Shown in pieces: positions 8,291 to 16,805 of a stretch of DNA of 64,000 nt. A program made the translations under genes and the position numbers. Location: positions 62,001 through 126,000 of the forward strand of contig NZ_JAKSYD010000100.1 in NCBI RefSeq assembly GCF_022829605.1, read 5' to 3'. The notes below the pieces were generated by a model. That model worked only from the letters and a program-made list of their open reading frames with translations. It ran no database searches and was not told where the DNA came from. This stretch comes from Methylobacterium sp. E-065 (GTDB lineage: Bacteria; Pseudomonadota; Alphaproteobacteria; Rhizobiales; Beijerinckiaceae). How positions within the stretch are numbered: the first letter of the stretch is position 1; every line of letters begins with the position of its first letter.

Positions 8291-10855
8291 TCAGTACTTG
8301 CGGATGATCGGCTCCGGCGCCATCGGCACCGGATCGGCACCGAAGCGATAGGTCAGGCCGGCATAGACCGAGAGCGGCTGGGCCAGGGTCGTGGTCCGCG
8401 GGTCGTTAATCGACAGGTTGCCGGCGATCGACCCCCGCTCCGCGAAGGTGCCGAACGTCGCATAGCGGTTATTGGTCAGGTTGGTGATCAGCCCGAAGAT
8501 CTCCAGGTTCTTGGTGACCTGATACTTCGTCGTCAGGTTCATCACGTAGTAGGCCGGCAGCTTGCGGTTCAGGTTCGATTCGTCGCCGCGGAAGTAGGAC
8601 GACGAGAAGGCCGAGACGTTGAGGCCGAACCGCCAGTTCGGGGTGATGTTGTACTCGAACCCGGCCTTGATCTGATGATCCGGGATCAGAGGCAGCTTGT
8701 TACCCTTGCGGACATTGATAGCCCCGTCATCGGAGAACGGGTTGTTGGGCGAGGACAGCGTCTGGTTGAACTGGTAGGTGGCGTCGATCAGCGCGTAGTT
8801 GGCGTAGACCAGCAGCTCGGGGGTCACGACATATTCGGTGCTGACCTCGATGCCCTGCCGCCGGGTCGAAGGTACGTTCACGAAGTAGGCCCGCGCGGCG
8901 TTGCCGGCGACGGCGATTTGGATGATGTCGTTGGTCAGGTCGGTGCGGAAGACGCCGGCCTTGTAGGTCAGGGCGCCACCCGAGAGGAAGCTCGGGATCA
9001 CGCCGCGGAAGCCGACCTCGTAGGTCTGGCCGGTGACCTGCTTGAGCGGCGGGTCGGCCACCAGCGAGTTCGGCAGCAGGCAGGGCCGATCGGGATTGGC
9101 GCAGGCGAGTTCGAGCGGCGTCGGTGCCCGGTTCGACTCGGAGTAGCTGCCGTAGAGATTGAGCGCCGGGTCGAACTGGTAGGTCAGGCCCGCCAACGGG
9201 TTGACCTTGGTGAACTCGTGCGTGCCCGTGACATCCGGCGAGAAGCCGGTTTGATCGACCGAGCGGATATGCGCGTAGTTGAGCCGGAAGCCCGCGGTGA
9301 GCGACAGGCGGTCGGTCAGGTCGAGCGTGTCGGTGGCGTAGAGCCCGAGATACAGGTTCGAGCCCTGCACCGAGCTGGGGGCGATGCCGAGTGCGCCGGC
9401 CGTCCGGATGTAAGGCGTGCCGAGACTCGGAATGGTGCCGTAATACGGGTTGTTCGGGTCCGTCGTGATCGAGAGATTCGGGTTGATCACCCCGAGGGTG
9501 CTCGACGACTTGAACGAGTAATCGGCCGCATCGACGCTGCCGCCGATCACGAAGCTGTTGGGCAGGCCGAAGATCCGGTCACGGTTGGCCGCCTGCAGCG
9601 AGCCGCCATAGCCCTGCGATTCCGTCTGCGTGGTGTCGATCGTCCCGTACGGGATGCCGGCCCGGAACGGGATCCGTTGGTTCTGCTGGCCGAGCAGCAG
9701 GAACTGGTTGCGGAACGCGTTCTGCGACTGGCCGGCGGACGGGCTGAAGCCGTCATCCTCGTAGCACAGGGAGCCGCGGAAGCTGGAGCGTGAACTGCAA
9801 TTCTCGAAGTTGCCGTCGTTGCCGTCGACGTAGCGCTCGCTGAAGCGCCGGTAATACGCATTGCCGGCGAGGTCCCAAGTCGGCGAGATGTCGACCCGGC
9901 CAGTCAATTGCAGCGAACCGACCTGCGTGGTCTGCGTCTGCGGATTGGTGAAGATCGCCCGGGGATCGACATGGGTGAAATCCACCGGGGTCGCGGCCGC
10001 CGCGCCGTAGAAGCTGCGGGCGGCGAGCCCGATCAGGTGGAACTCCGAATCCTGCGAGCGGTAGCCCAGATCCGCGTAGAGTCGCCCGATCGTGCTCGGG
10101 TTCTCGTAGCGCCAGCCGCGGTCGTTCAGGCCGTCGCCGGTGAAGTAGAAGCTCCAGTTGTCCGACACCTTGCCGTATTGCAGGTAGCCGGCGGTACGCG
10201 CATCGGATCCGCCCCAGGCCGAGATCTCGGTGCCCTGCCAGGTGAAGCCGTTCTTCATCTGGATGTTAACCGCGCCGCCGATGGCGTTGAGGCCGAAGAC
10301 CGGGTTGCCGGTGACCACGTCGATGCGCTGGATCGCCTGCGGCGGGATCAGGTCGAAATTGACGACGTCGCCGAAGGCCTCGTTGATGCGGATGCCGTTC
10401 TGATAGACGGCGAGACCCTGCGGCACGCCCTGCACCGGGGAGGCGGTGAAGCCGCGGTAATTGAGATCCGCGCGGTTGCTGTTGCCCTGCGAGTCGCTGA
10501 TGTTCACGCCGGGGGTCGCACGGGCGAAGGTGGCGAGGATGTTGTCGGTGCCGCGGTCGACGTCGATCTGGCGGGGCGTTACCGTTTGAACTGTGCTGGG
10601 GATCTTGTTGAGCGGCTGCTCGGAGCCACGCAGGCGGATCGGGCCGGCGGGCGCGGTCGGCACGATCTGGCCGAGCGTGTTGAGGTTCTGAGCGCCGCTC
10701 GAATTGCCACCGCCCGCCCCGACCGGTGATGTCGAGACGACGCTGATCTCGCCCAGCGTTACCGATTGCTGAGCCTGTACTGCACCCGGGGCGACCGAAA
10801 GCGCCAACACTGAAGCAGACGCGAGCAAGCCGCTCCGAAGCGCCCGACGTGACAT
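8291..10855 (-). CDS. lutH: TonB-dependent outer membrane receptor (LutH-like)
   Basis: An 854-residue outer membrane receptor: signal peptide (cleavage near GAVQAQ), TonB-box-like segment (VTLGEISVVS), plug domain roughly residues 60-200 (PSTVQTVTPRQIDVDR, FGLNAIGGAVNIQMK), then a 22-strand barrel ending in an aromatic residue (IIRKY). By position after the ABC and periplasmic genes it corresponds to LutH, described in Methylorubrum extorquens as the receptor for a lanthanide chelate. That substrate is inferred from synteny, since TonB receptors cannot be assigned from sequence alone. A ribosome site (AGGGGAA) precedes the ATG. The 255-bp gap upstream suggests its own promoter. Confidence 0.85.
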   Translation of the reverse strand: MSRRALRSGLLASASVLALSVAPGAVQAQQSVTLGEISVVSTSPVGAGGGNSSGAQNLNTLGQIVPTAPAGPIRLRGSEQPLNKIPSTVQTVTPRQIDVDRGTDNILATFARATPGVNISDSQGNSNRADLNYRGFTASPVQGVPQGLAVYQNGIRINEAFGDVVNFDLIPPQAIQRIDVVTGNPVFGLNAIGGAVNIQMKNGFTWQGTEISAWGGSDARTAGYLQYGKVSDNWSFYFTGDGLNDRGWRYENPSTIGRLYADLGYRSQDSEFHLIGLAARSFYGAAAATPVDFTHVDPRAIFTNPQTQTTQVGSLQLTGRVDISPTWDLAGNAYYRRFSERYVDGNDGNFENCSSRSSFRGSLCYEDDGFSPSAGQSQNAFRNQFLLLGQQNQRIPFRAGIPYGTIDTTQTESQGYGGSLQAANRDRIFGLPNSFVIGGSVDAADYSFKSSSTLGVINPNLSITTDPNNPYYGTIPSLGTPYIRTAGALGIAPSSVQGSNLYLGLYATDTLDLTDRLSLTAGFRLNYAHIRSVDQTGFSPDVTGTHEFTKVNPLAGLTYQFDPALNLYGSYSESNRAPTPLELACANPDRPCLLPNSLVADPPLKQVTGQTYEVGFRGVIPSFLSGGALTYKAGVFRTDLTNDIIQIAVAGNAARAYFVNVPSTRRQGIEVSTEYVVTPELLVYANYALIDATYQFNQTLSSPNNPFSDDGAINVRKGNKLPLIPDHQIKAGFEYNITPNWRFGLNVSAFSSSYFRGDESNLNRKLPAYYVMNLTTKYQVTKNLEIFGLITNLTNNRYATFGTFAERGSIAGNLSINDPRTTTLAQPLSVYAGLTYRFGADPVPMAPEPIIRKY

Positions 10856-11111
10856 TGCATTTCCCCTGCCTTGAGATCAGCTACCGGTTGTCCCGGGCTT
10901 GGCAATACTCATGGCGGGTCGATCGGACGTTCACAATCGGACCTGATGGTCCGCGAGGCCTTTTCGGATCCATTTCGGTGCCGGGATCGTGGAACGCCCC
11001 GGCCCGTGGCGTAGTCGCAACACTTTTTCTTGATTTTTCAGCGACTTACGGACAATTCGGCAAGCCTAGGCGGGAGTATTCGGCAAAGCCGCCGGGCTCC
11101 TGATCGACCGA

Positions 11112-11765
11112 TCAGAGCTTCGCCTGAATCATCCGAGCAATCTCACCCAATCGCTGCTCCAGCAGTTGCGGCACCTCGCACACATAGGTGAGCGACTGGC
11201 TGCGCTCCTGGAAGATGCGGCGGTCCCAGGCGAACTTCGTCTCGAGCTCCGATTGGTCCTTGGGCAGTTCGGTGGCATCCGTGGCGCTTGGCGCATCCTT
11301 GGTCTGGCTGATCTTGTCGGCCTCGTCGCGGATCCGCTCGGCCATCCGGCGCTGGCCCTGGGCATAACGCGCGATGCCGCCCACAACCTTGTCGCGTTCG
11401 CCGTTAAGTACCTCGAAGACGCCTGCGTAGACCCGGGTCAGGGCCTTGTCCTTGGCATCCTTGTCGGCGCCGAACGTGTTGGCGAAGTCATCCAGAAGCG
11501 GACCGACCTGCGACAGCTCGGTGCGGCGCGAGGCGATCTTCTGCGCCAGCACGGCGGCGTTGTTGTCGCTGCCCCAATCGCCGGCTGCCGCAACATCGGG
11601 CCCGGTCCAAAACTGGCCGGGGCTGAGCGACGAAACCTTGCGCTGGACGCAGGGCCAATCCGGGTCGGTCTTGGGCTGAGCCAGGGCCGGTCCGGCCAGG
11701 AGCGATAGGCCGAGAGCGGTGCCCAGAAGATGGCAGGCGATACGGTTCATCAAAACGGGCTCCAT
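11112..11765 (-). CDS. lutG: periplasmic protein of the lut cluster (LutG position)
   Basis: A 217-residue exported protein with a signal peptide (cleavage near GPALAQ) and a helical, charged mature region. Two Cys are visible, DWPCVQRK near the N-terminus and TYVCEVPQLL near the C-terminus, which could be disulphide linked. The ATG at 11765 shares its A with the TGA of the permease upstream (TGATG), showing translational coupling; an internal ATG at 11750 is an alternative. I recognise no general domain. In M. extorquens the protein in this slot is annotated as an exported protein, LutG; the symbol is given by gene order only. Confidence 0.65.
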   Translation of the reverse strand: MEPVLMNRIACHLLGTALGLSLLAGPALAQPKTDPDWPCVQRKVSSLSPGQFWTGPDVAAAGDWGSDNNAAVLAQKIASRRTELSQVGPLLDDFANTFGADKDAKDKALTRVYAGVFEVLNGERDKVVGGIARYAQGQRRMAERIRDEADKISQTKDAPSATDATELPKDQSELETKFAWDRRIFQERSQSLTYVCEVPQLLEQRLGEIARMIQAKL

Positions 11766-12658
11766 CAGGGGGTCTCGCCAGCCGGGCCGCCGCGCCGGGC
11801 CATGATGCCGCGGCCGGGGTCGTAGGCGACCACCGCCATGCCGAAAAACGCGAGCGTCACGCCCACAACCACGGCGCAGGCGACGGGCTCGAACTGGACG
11901 TAGAGGGCGAAACGGACGAGCTGGACCGCGTGGCTGAACGGGTTCAGCTCGCAGATCCAGTAAAGGGTCTCGGAGGATTCCCGGATCCGCCACAGGGGGT
12001 AGAGGGCCGAGGAGGCGAAGAACATCGGGAAGATCACGAAGTTCATCACGCTGGCGAAGTTCTCAAGCTGGCGCACCAGCGAGGACAGGAACAGGCCGAT
12101 CGCCCCGAGCATCAGCCCCGAGGCCAGGAAGGCCGGGAGTGCCGTCAGGTAGCCGAGCGGCGGGATATCGGTCTCCCAGAAATACGCGACCGCCAGGAAC
12201 GCATAGGCCTGAACGACCGAGACGGCGACGCCCGCGATCAGCTTGGCGAGCAACAGCAGCCAGCGCGGATAGGGCGAGGTCAGCAGCACCTTCATGGAGC
12301 CGACCTCGCGGTCGTAGACCATCGAGAGCGACGATTGCATGCCGTTGAACAGCTGGATCATCACGGCCAGCCCAGGCACCACGTAGACCTCGTAGAGCAC
12401 GTAGGTCTGGTAGGGCGGCTCGATCGAGACGCCGAGCGTGTTACGGAAGCCCGCCGCGAAGATGAACAGCCACACGAGCGGCCGGACCAAAGCCGAGAAG
12501 AACCGTTCCTTCTGATTGAAGAAGCGCAGCAGTTCGCGGCGGACGATGCCGCCGAGGCAGATCAGGTAGCCGACTGAATCGAGGCGGCCGATCCGGGCCG
12601 AAGCGGCGCGGTCGATCACCGGCGCGACCGGCGTTGAGACGTGCGTCGGCGCCGTCAT
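11765..12658 (-). CDS. lutF: ABC-2 type permease of the lut cluster (LutF-like)
   Basis: A 297-residue integral membrane protein with six predicted helices, typical of the ABC-2 family: YDREVGSMKVLLTSPYPRW is the cytoplasmic gate-helix region and LENFASVMNFVIFPMFFASSALYP the conserved later segment. It pairs with the ATPase encoded 43 bp upstream. In lanthanide/PQQ alcohol oxidation clusters (lut in Methylorubrum, pedABC-like in Pseudomonas) this permease is needed for lanthanide-dependent growth. The direction of transport is not settled by sequence, and ABC-2 permeases are usually exporters. It overlaps the following gene by one base. Confidence 0.85.
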   Translation of the reverse strand: MTAPTHVSTPVAPVIDRAASARIGRLDSVGYLICLGGIVRRELLRFFNQKERFFSALVRPLVWLFIFAAGFRNTLGVSIEPPYQTYVLYEVYVVPGLAVMIQLFNGMQSSLSMVYDREVGSMKVLLTSPYPRWLLLLAKLIAGVAVSVVQAYAFLAVAYFWETDIPPLGYLTALPAFLASGLMLGAIGLFLSSLVRQLENFASVMNFVIFPMFFASSALYPLWRIRESSETLYWICELNPFSHAVQLVRFALYVQFEPVACAVVVGVTLAFFGMAVVAYDPGRGIMARRGGPAGETP

Positions 12659-12701
12659 GGATGCCGTCCTCGATCCTGCGGCACGTCGCCCATCTGCATC
12701 C

Positions 12702-13445
12702 TCACGCCGCCACCCTCCCCGGCTCCGCCACGATGCGGCGGAACGCGTCGGCGAGCGCTTCCCCGGGCGCGCCGATATCGCCGGCCCGGCCGCGGGCGAC
12801 GATCCGGCCGCGATGGAGAACGATCGCGTCGTCGTCAGGCGAAATCTCTTCGAAGATATGGGTCGCCCAGAGGACCGACAGGCCCTCCTCGCGCACCAGA
12901 GCGCGCACGATCGCGACGATATCGGCGCGCGATTCGAGATCAAGGCCGACCGTCGGCTCGTCGAGCAACAGCAGGTCCGGCCGGTGGATCAGCGAGCGCG
13001 CAATCTCGATTCGGCGCGACTGCCCGCCCGAAAGCGTACGAACCTTGTCGTGCCGCCGATCAGCGAGCCCGACCCGATCGAGGAGCACGCCGACCCGCTC
13101 CTTCCCGGCGCTGCGGGCAATGCCGTGCAGGCTCGCATGGTACAGGAGGTTCTGCTCGACGGTCAGATCGGTATCGAGCGTACGCGCTTGGAACACCACG
13201 CCGAGCCGCGCGAGCGCCCGAGAGGGCTCGCGGTCGAGCGCGTGGCCGAAGATCGAAACCCGCCCGGTCTGGTTGTTGTAGAGACGGGTAATCACCGAGA
13301 ACAGCGTGGTCTTGCCCGCCCCGTTCGGCCCGAGTAGGGCCGCGAAGCGTCCGCGCCCCACGTCGAGCGATACGTCGTCCAGCGCCGCCCGGGTGCCGAA
13401 GCGGTGGCCGACCTGCTCGACCCGAAGGGCCGCCTCGGCACTCAT
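12702..13445 (-). CDS. lutE: ABC transporter ATP-binding protein of the lut cluster (LutE-like)
   Basis: A 247-residue nucleotide-binding subunit with all motifs intact: Walker A GPNGAGKTT, signature LSGGQSRR, Walker B LLLLDEPT and the H-loop ATH. The overall sequence fits the ATPase family linked to PQQ-dependent alcohol dehydrogenase systems. Its ATG overlaps the stop of the small upstream gene (ATGA), and the permease follows, so the two act together at the inner membrane. Start 13445 is fixed by the overlap. Confidence 0.9.
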   Translation of the reverse strand: MSAEAALRVEQVGHRFGTRAALDDVSLDVGRGRFAALLGPNGAGKTTLFSVITRLYNNQTGRVSIFGHALDREPSRALARLGVVFQARTLDTDLTVEQNLLYHASLHGIARSAGKERVGVLLDRVGLADRRHDKVRTLSGGQSRRIEIARSLIHRPDLLLLDEPTVGLDLESRADIVAIVRALVREEGLSVLWATHIFEEISPDDDAIVLHRGRIVARGRAGDIGAPGEALADAFRRIVAEPGRVAA

Positions 13446-13687
13446 CGGCCGAGCACCTTCCGGGCTTCGGCGACAGCGTCGAGGCACTCGTCGAATTCGC
13501 CCTCCTTCTGCTCCCGCTCGGCGACGCGCAGGGCCTTGCGGAGCTTGGGCAGTGCGGCTTCGGGCGGGTTCAGCGCCAGGGCGTCGCGAATCATCGCGAT
13601 GCCTTCAGCGCAGGTTGAGGCATCATCGGCGGCGAACGCGGGTCCGGCGAGGATCAGGGTCGAGGCAAACAGGATCGCACGCATCAC
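13442..13687 (-). CDS. lutD: small periplasmic protein of the lut cluster (LutD position)
   Basis: An 80-81 residue product with a signal peptide (cleavage near GPAFAAD) and a short helical mature domain with two Cys (STCAEG and FDECLDA) and many acidic side chains. Start is either GTG 13687 or ATG 13684; both overlap the stop of the cupredoxin-like gene, so translation is coupled, and its own stop overlaps lutE. A small periplasmic lanthanide-binding protein (LanD/LutD) has been reported from the M. extorquens cluster. I assign this gene by position and size, not by visible ligands. The C-terminal part resembles the small protein at 7743-8096. Confidence 0.65.
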   Translation of the reverse strand: MMRAILFASTLILAGPAFAADDASTCAEGIAMIRDALALNPPEAALPKLRKALRVAEREQKEGEFDECLDAVAEARKVLGR

Positions 13688-14115
13688 TTCACCGTCAACG
13701 TGCCAGTCATGCCCTTCGACTCGAGGCCGTGCGCCGCCCAGATGTAGGTGCCCGGCTTGATTGCCACGAACTCGATGGCGATCTCACCCGGATCGTCGAA
13801 CTCCAAGTGATCGGGCGGGCCGCCGCCGTGGATCTCCTTGTGCTCGATCACGATCTGATTGAACCAGATGAACCGGAAGAACTCGGGCGCGTAGAATTTG
13901 TACTCCTGATGCCCCTTGGCGACGATCCGCAGACGATAGGCCTTGCCGGATTCGAGCGTGATGTCCTTGTTCTCGACGGCGAAATCATTGCCCTGATCGT
14001 CGCCGAGGACGAGATCGGGCAGGTTCTCGCGCTTCTTGGTCAGATCCAGCGCGAGGGCCGGACCGGCCGCGAGCAGCCCGGCGCCGGCGAGGGCCGCCAA
14101 TCGAAACATCCGCAT
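13684..14115 (-). CDS. lutC: cupredoxin-like periplasmic protein lacking the copper Cys (LutC position)
   Basis: A 143-residue exported protein (signal peptide ending near GPALALD) whose C-terminal part has a cupredoxin pattern: IAIEFVAIKPGTYIWAAHGLESKGMTGTLTV. In type 1 copper proteins this loop carries Cys, His and Met; here His129 and Met136 remain, but no Cys exists in the mature chain. Other His at 69, 92, 96 and 103 and many Asp/Glu could bind a hard metal. It lies between the beta-propeller and the ABC genes of the lut cluster. Symbol by gene order. Start 14115 is the ATG directly before the signal peptide. Confidence 0.7.
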   Translation of the reverse strand: MRMFRLAALAGAGLLAAGPALALDLTKKRENLPDLVLGDDQGNDFAVENKDITLESGKAYRLRIVAKGHQEYKFYAPEFFRFIWFNQIVIEHKEIHGGGPPDHLEFDDPGEIAIEFVAIKPGTYIWAAHGLESKGMTGTLTVK

Positions 14116-14237
14116 CGTGTCGCTTCCCACCCTCTTTGAGGACCGTGCCCGATCGCTTTGCAATCATGCGCGGCTCTTAGCCCTTTTTATTGCGCGGTCT
14201 CTTGCGCCGAACCGGTGTCCATTAATGTGGTCTCGGA

Positions 14238-15221
14238 TCAATTCGGCGAGATCGCCACGCCCCACGGCAGTAGGCCGACCGGGATGCTCTTGATCACCTT
14301 CTCGGAGGCCACGTCGATCACCGAGACATCGTTCGAGGTGCCGTTCGTGGTGAACAGCTGCTTCTGGTCCGGCGTGAAGGCGAGCTGCCAGACACGTTGG
14401 CCCACGGGGAGATACTTCTCGACCGTGTAGGTCTTGGCGTCGATCACCGCGACCCGGTTGGCGGGGCCGAGCGCCACGAAGGCCTTGGTCCCGTCCTTGG
14501 TGATCCGGATACCGACGGGCTGGATCGCCTCGTCATTCACGCTCGGGATCTTGAAAGTGATCTTCTTGATCACTCGGCGCTGGGCCACGTCGATCACGCT
14601 GACCGTGCCGCCGACCTCGGCCGAGACCCACAGGAACTTCCCGTCGGCCGTGAACTCAGCGAAGCGCGGCCGCGCATCCACCAGCACGTTGTCGATGACC
14701 TGGAAGGTCTTCGTGTCGATGAAGTGGGCCATGTTGGTCGTCTCGGAGGTGTTGACCAGGATCTTCCCGTCCGGCGACAGGCCCATCCCCTCCGGCTCGA
14801 CGCCGACCGGCACCTCGGCCAGCACCTTGTTCTTCTCGATGTCGATGATCGTGACCTGGCTGTCGTCCTCGTTGGCGACGTAGAGCGGGTTGCCCGAGGC
14901 ATCGAGGATGAACTGCTCCGGATCCGGCCCCGAGCGGAGCGAGCGCACCACCTTGCCGGTGCTGGTGTCGAGCACGTCGATCCGGTCGTCGTCGCTCGCG
15001 CAGACGAACAGCTCCTTGCCGTCCTTGGACACGGTAACGCCGCGGGGGCGCCGGCCGACCTTCCACGTGGCGGTCACCGCCATCGTGTTGGCGTCGATGA
15101 CGCTGACCGAGTTGCCCTTTTCGTTGGTAACATACGCGGTGAAGGCGGCGGCCGGCCCGCATAGGGCGAACCATGTACCGAGGGCGACAACGCTCAGTCC
15201 TGCCTCGATGCGGCGGCTCAT
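14238..15221 (-). CDS. lutB: YVTN beta-propeller periplasmic protein (LutB position)
   Basis: A 327-residue protein with a signal peptide (ALCGPAAAFTAYVTNE) followed by repeats of about 42 residues with the pattern VSVID...G..P.G....DG..LFV, forming a seven-bladed YVTN-type propeller. It fits the PQQ-dependent-catabolism-associated beta-propeller family found with this ABC system. Probable role: periplasmic scaffold or metal/cofactor handling for the PQQ alcohol dehydrogenase system. Start at ATG 15221 after AAGGGAAGGG; upstream codons lack signal character. A paralogous propeller is at 21341-22291. Confidence 0.82.
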   Translation of the reverse strand: MSRRIEAGLSVVALGTWFALCGPAAAFTAYVTNEKGNSVSVIDANTMAVTATWKVGRRPRGVTVSKDGKELFVCASDDDRIDVLDTSTGKVVRSLRSGPDPEQFILDASGNPLYVANEDDSQVTIIDIEKNKVLAEVPVGVEPEGMGLSPDGKILVNTSETTNMAHFIDTKTFQVIDNVLVDARPRFAEFTADGKFLWVSAEVGGTVSVIDVAQRRVIKKITFKIPSVNDEAIQPVGIRITKDGTKAFVALGPANRVAVIDAKTYTVEKYLPVGQRVWQLAFTPDQKQLFTTNGTSNDVSVIDVASEKVIKSIPVGLLPWGVAISPN

Positions 15222-15356
15222 GCCATTCCCTTCCCTTGCGTCGTCCCGGCGCCCCGTGTGAGCGCTCTGCCCGGGGACGTTCTCGCGGGCCAATAGTAGT
15301 GCGATATCCGCGCGTTGCGAGGGTCCGGCGCGCTCGTCAACGCCGCAGGCGCTCGG

Positions 15357-16592
15357 TCACTTGAACTTGCAGGTGGTCTCCGGAAGATCCACACCCAGCG
15401 TATCGAGCGGCGTTCGCTGGTGCAGGAAACCCTGCTCGGGCGCCACTGAGACCAGCGCCTTCGGCTGCACCACGATGATCGCCTGCCGCAGCTGATGGTC
15501 CCAGGGGCGGAAGCTCAGCGGCACGCCCTTGTAGGCTGGCAGGGTGAATGCGGGCTCCGCGAGGTACGGCGCGATCACCGCCGGATCGTTGGTCTTCCTG
15601 GCGGTCACGGCCTCGCCCACCGTCCGCACCGCAGCCCAGACCTGATAGTCGAGCGGCCGCATCAGCCGTCCGGCGAGCCTGCGGAACCGGTTTTGCGCCT
15701 GCGCGGCCCCCCAGGTCTCGAGAACCGGGGACCACGTGGTCGGAGTCAGTGCCTGCGTGCCACCGACCGGCCGCGGGTCGACCGTGCGATAGGGAACGTA
15801 GTCGCCCCAATCACCCTCTTCGTCGGCCACGATCGCCATGTCGTAGTCGAGGCCCCGGGTGAAGACCATCGCTTCCGCGCGGGTCGGGGTGTCGCCTCGC
15901 GCCTTGGCCAGGGGCCCGAAAGTCCACGGTTTTTCCGCCGTGATCTTGAGGGCGAATTTTCGCGCGGAGTTGCGCACGGCGTCCGCGTAGGCCTTGTCGG
16001 CATCGGTCGGGCCGACGATCAGGAAGATTTTCCGCCAGCGCATGGCCGTGAGGTATTGCGCCAAGGCATCGGTGAGCATCGCCCGGGACGGGAGGATGTG
16101 GAACACGTTGGCCCGGCAATCGGCACCGCGCAGCCGGTCGTCGGCGGCGCCGGCATTGAGCACCACGGCGCCCGTGTCCTTCACCGCGTCGGACACTGCC
16201 AATACCGCGTCGGCCGGCAGAGCCAGGACGAGGTAGCGGATGCCTTTCCCGACGAGGTCCCTGGCGGCGGCGATCGGATCTGGCTTGTCGTCCGTCAGCG
16301 CCACGTCGTCGAGGACGTAGGTCTGCTTGGTGAAGCGGCCGGTCGTATTGTTGTCGGCGATGCCCATCTTGGCGCCGGCGAGCCCCTCGTCCTCGGGCGC
16401 GGCCTCCGCGTCGTACGAGGATGGGGCGGGCTGAGGCCGGTAGATCAGGCCAATATGGGTCTCGATGGATTCCGTCGCCGGCTTCTGCGCCCGGGCCGCG
16501 AACGGCATCAGAGCCAGCAGGGTGAGGCCGGCCCGGAGCCAGCGCCGCCTTGCCGTCCGTCCGACGCGTCTTACGGCTGCAGGATTGTGCAT
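15357..16592 (-). CDS. lutA: ABC-type periplasmic binding protein of the lut cluster (LutA-like)
   Basis: A roughly 411-residue secreted protein of the type I periplasmic-binding (branched-chain amino acid receptor-like) fold. It opens with a signal peptide (LTLLALMPFAARAQ), then IETHIGLIYRPQP and a C-terminal lobe ending in a Cys-containing tail (LPETTCKFK). This matches the substrate-binding component found in PQQ-alcohol-dehydrogenase ABC clusters. It is the first gene of the minus-strand lut set and diverges from the DUF2380 gene. ATG 16592 is preferred over GTG 16598, as GAGG lies ten bases upstream of it. Confidence 0.82.
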   Translation of the reverse strand: MHNPAAVRRVGRTARRRWLRAGLTLLALMPFAARAQKPATESIETHIGLIYRPQPAPSSYDAEAAPEDEGLAGAKMGIADNNTTGRFTKQTYVLDDVALTDDKPDPIAAARDLVGKGIRYLVLALPADAVLAVSDAVKDTGAVVLNAGAADDRLRGADCRANVFHILPSRAMLTDALAQYLTAMRWRKIFLIVGPTDADKAYADAVRNSARKFALKITAEKPWTFGPLAKARGDTPTRAEAMVFTRGLDYDMAIVADEEGDWGDYVPYRTVDPRPVGGTQALTPTTWSPVLETWGAAQAQNRFRRLAGRLMRPLDYQVWAAVRTVGEAVTARKTNDPAVIAPYLAEPAFTLPAYKGVPLSFRPWDHQLRQAIIVVQPKALVSVAPEQGFLHQRTPLDTLGVDLPETTCKFK

Positions 16593-16805
16593 AGGCACGG
16601 CCTCTATCAGTTTCCGTCCCAGCCGCTCAATTGCGGCTTGCGGTTGCGCCGTTCACGTTCCCGACGACCGGATGACCGGGTGTGCTTAAGCCCCTCGTGG
16701 ATCAGGCCGACGGGGAAGTACATTGCCAAAGTGTCCCGTCGCCCGACCTATGGCCCGATAGAGGTCGTCCGAAGCGGCCGGATTGTCGAGAGGAACGCCC
16801 CGCCC
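16593..16805. promoter_or_regulatory. divergent intergenic region between lutA and the C1-cofactor operon
   Basis: This 213-bp gap must hold the promoters of the two divergent blocks: lut genes leftward and DUF2380-mfnB onward rightward. I see no clear operator palindrome or riboswitch. It is marked because lanthanide-responsive control, if shared by the two blocks, would act here; that is inference. Confidence 0.4.

Noticed and set aside
8033..9793. Long open frame on plus of 586 codons over lutH
   Set aside because: It is antisense to the TonB receptor and shows the Arg/Gly/Val-rich composition typical of GC-rich shadow frames; the minus-strand receptor has signal peptide, plug and barrel features.
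10856..11111. Cobalamin riboswitch ahead of the TonB receptor
   Set aside because: No B12-box-like segment was found on the minus strand in this gap.
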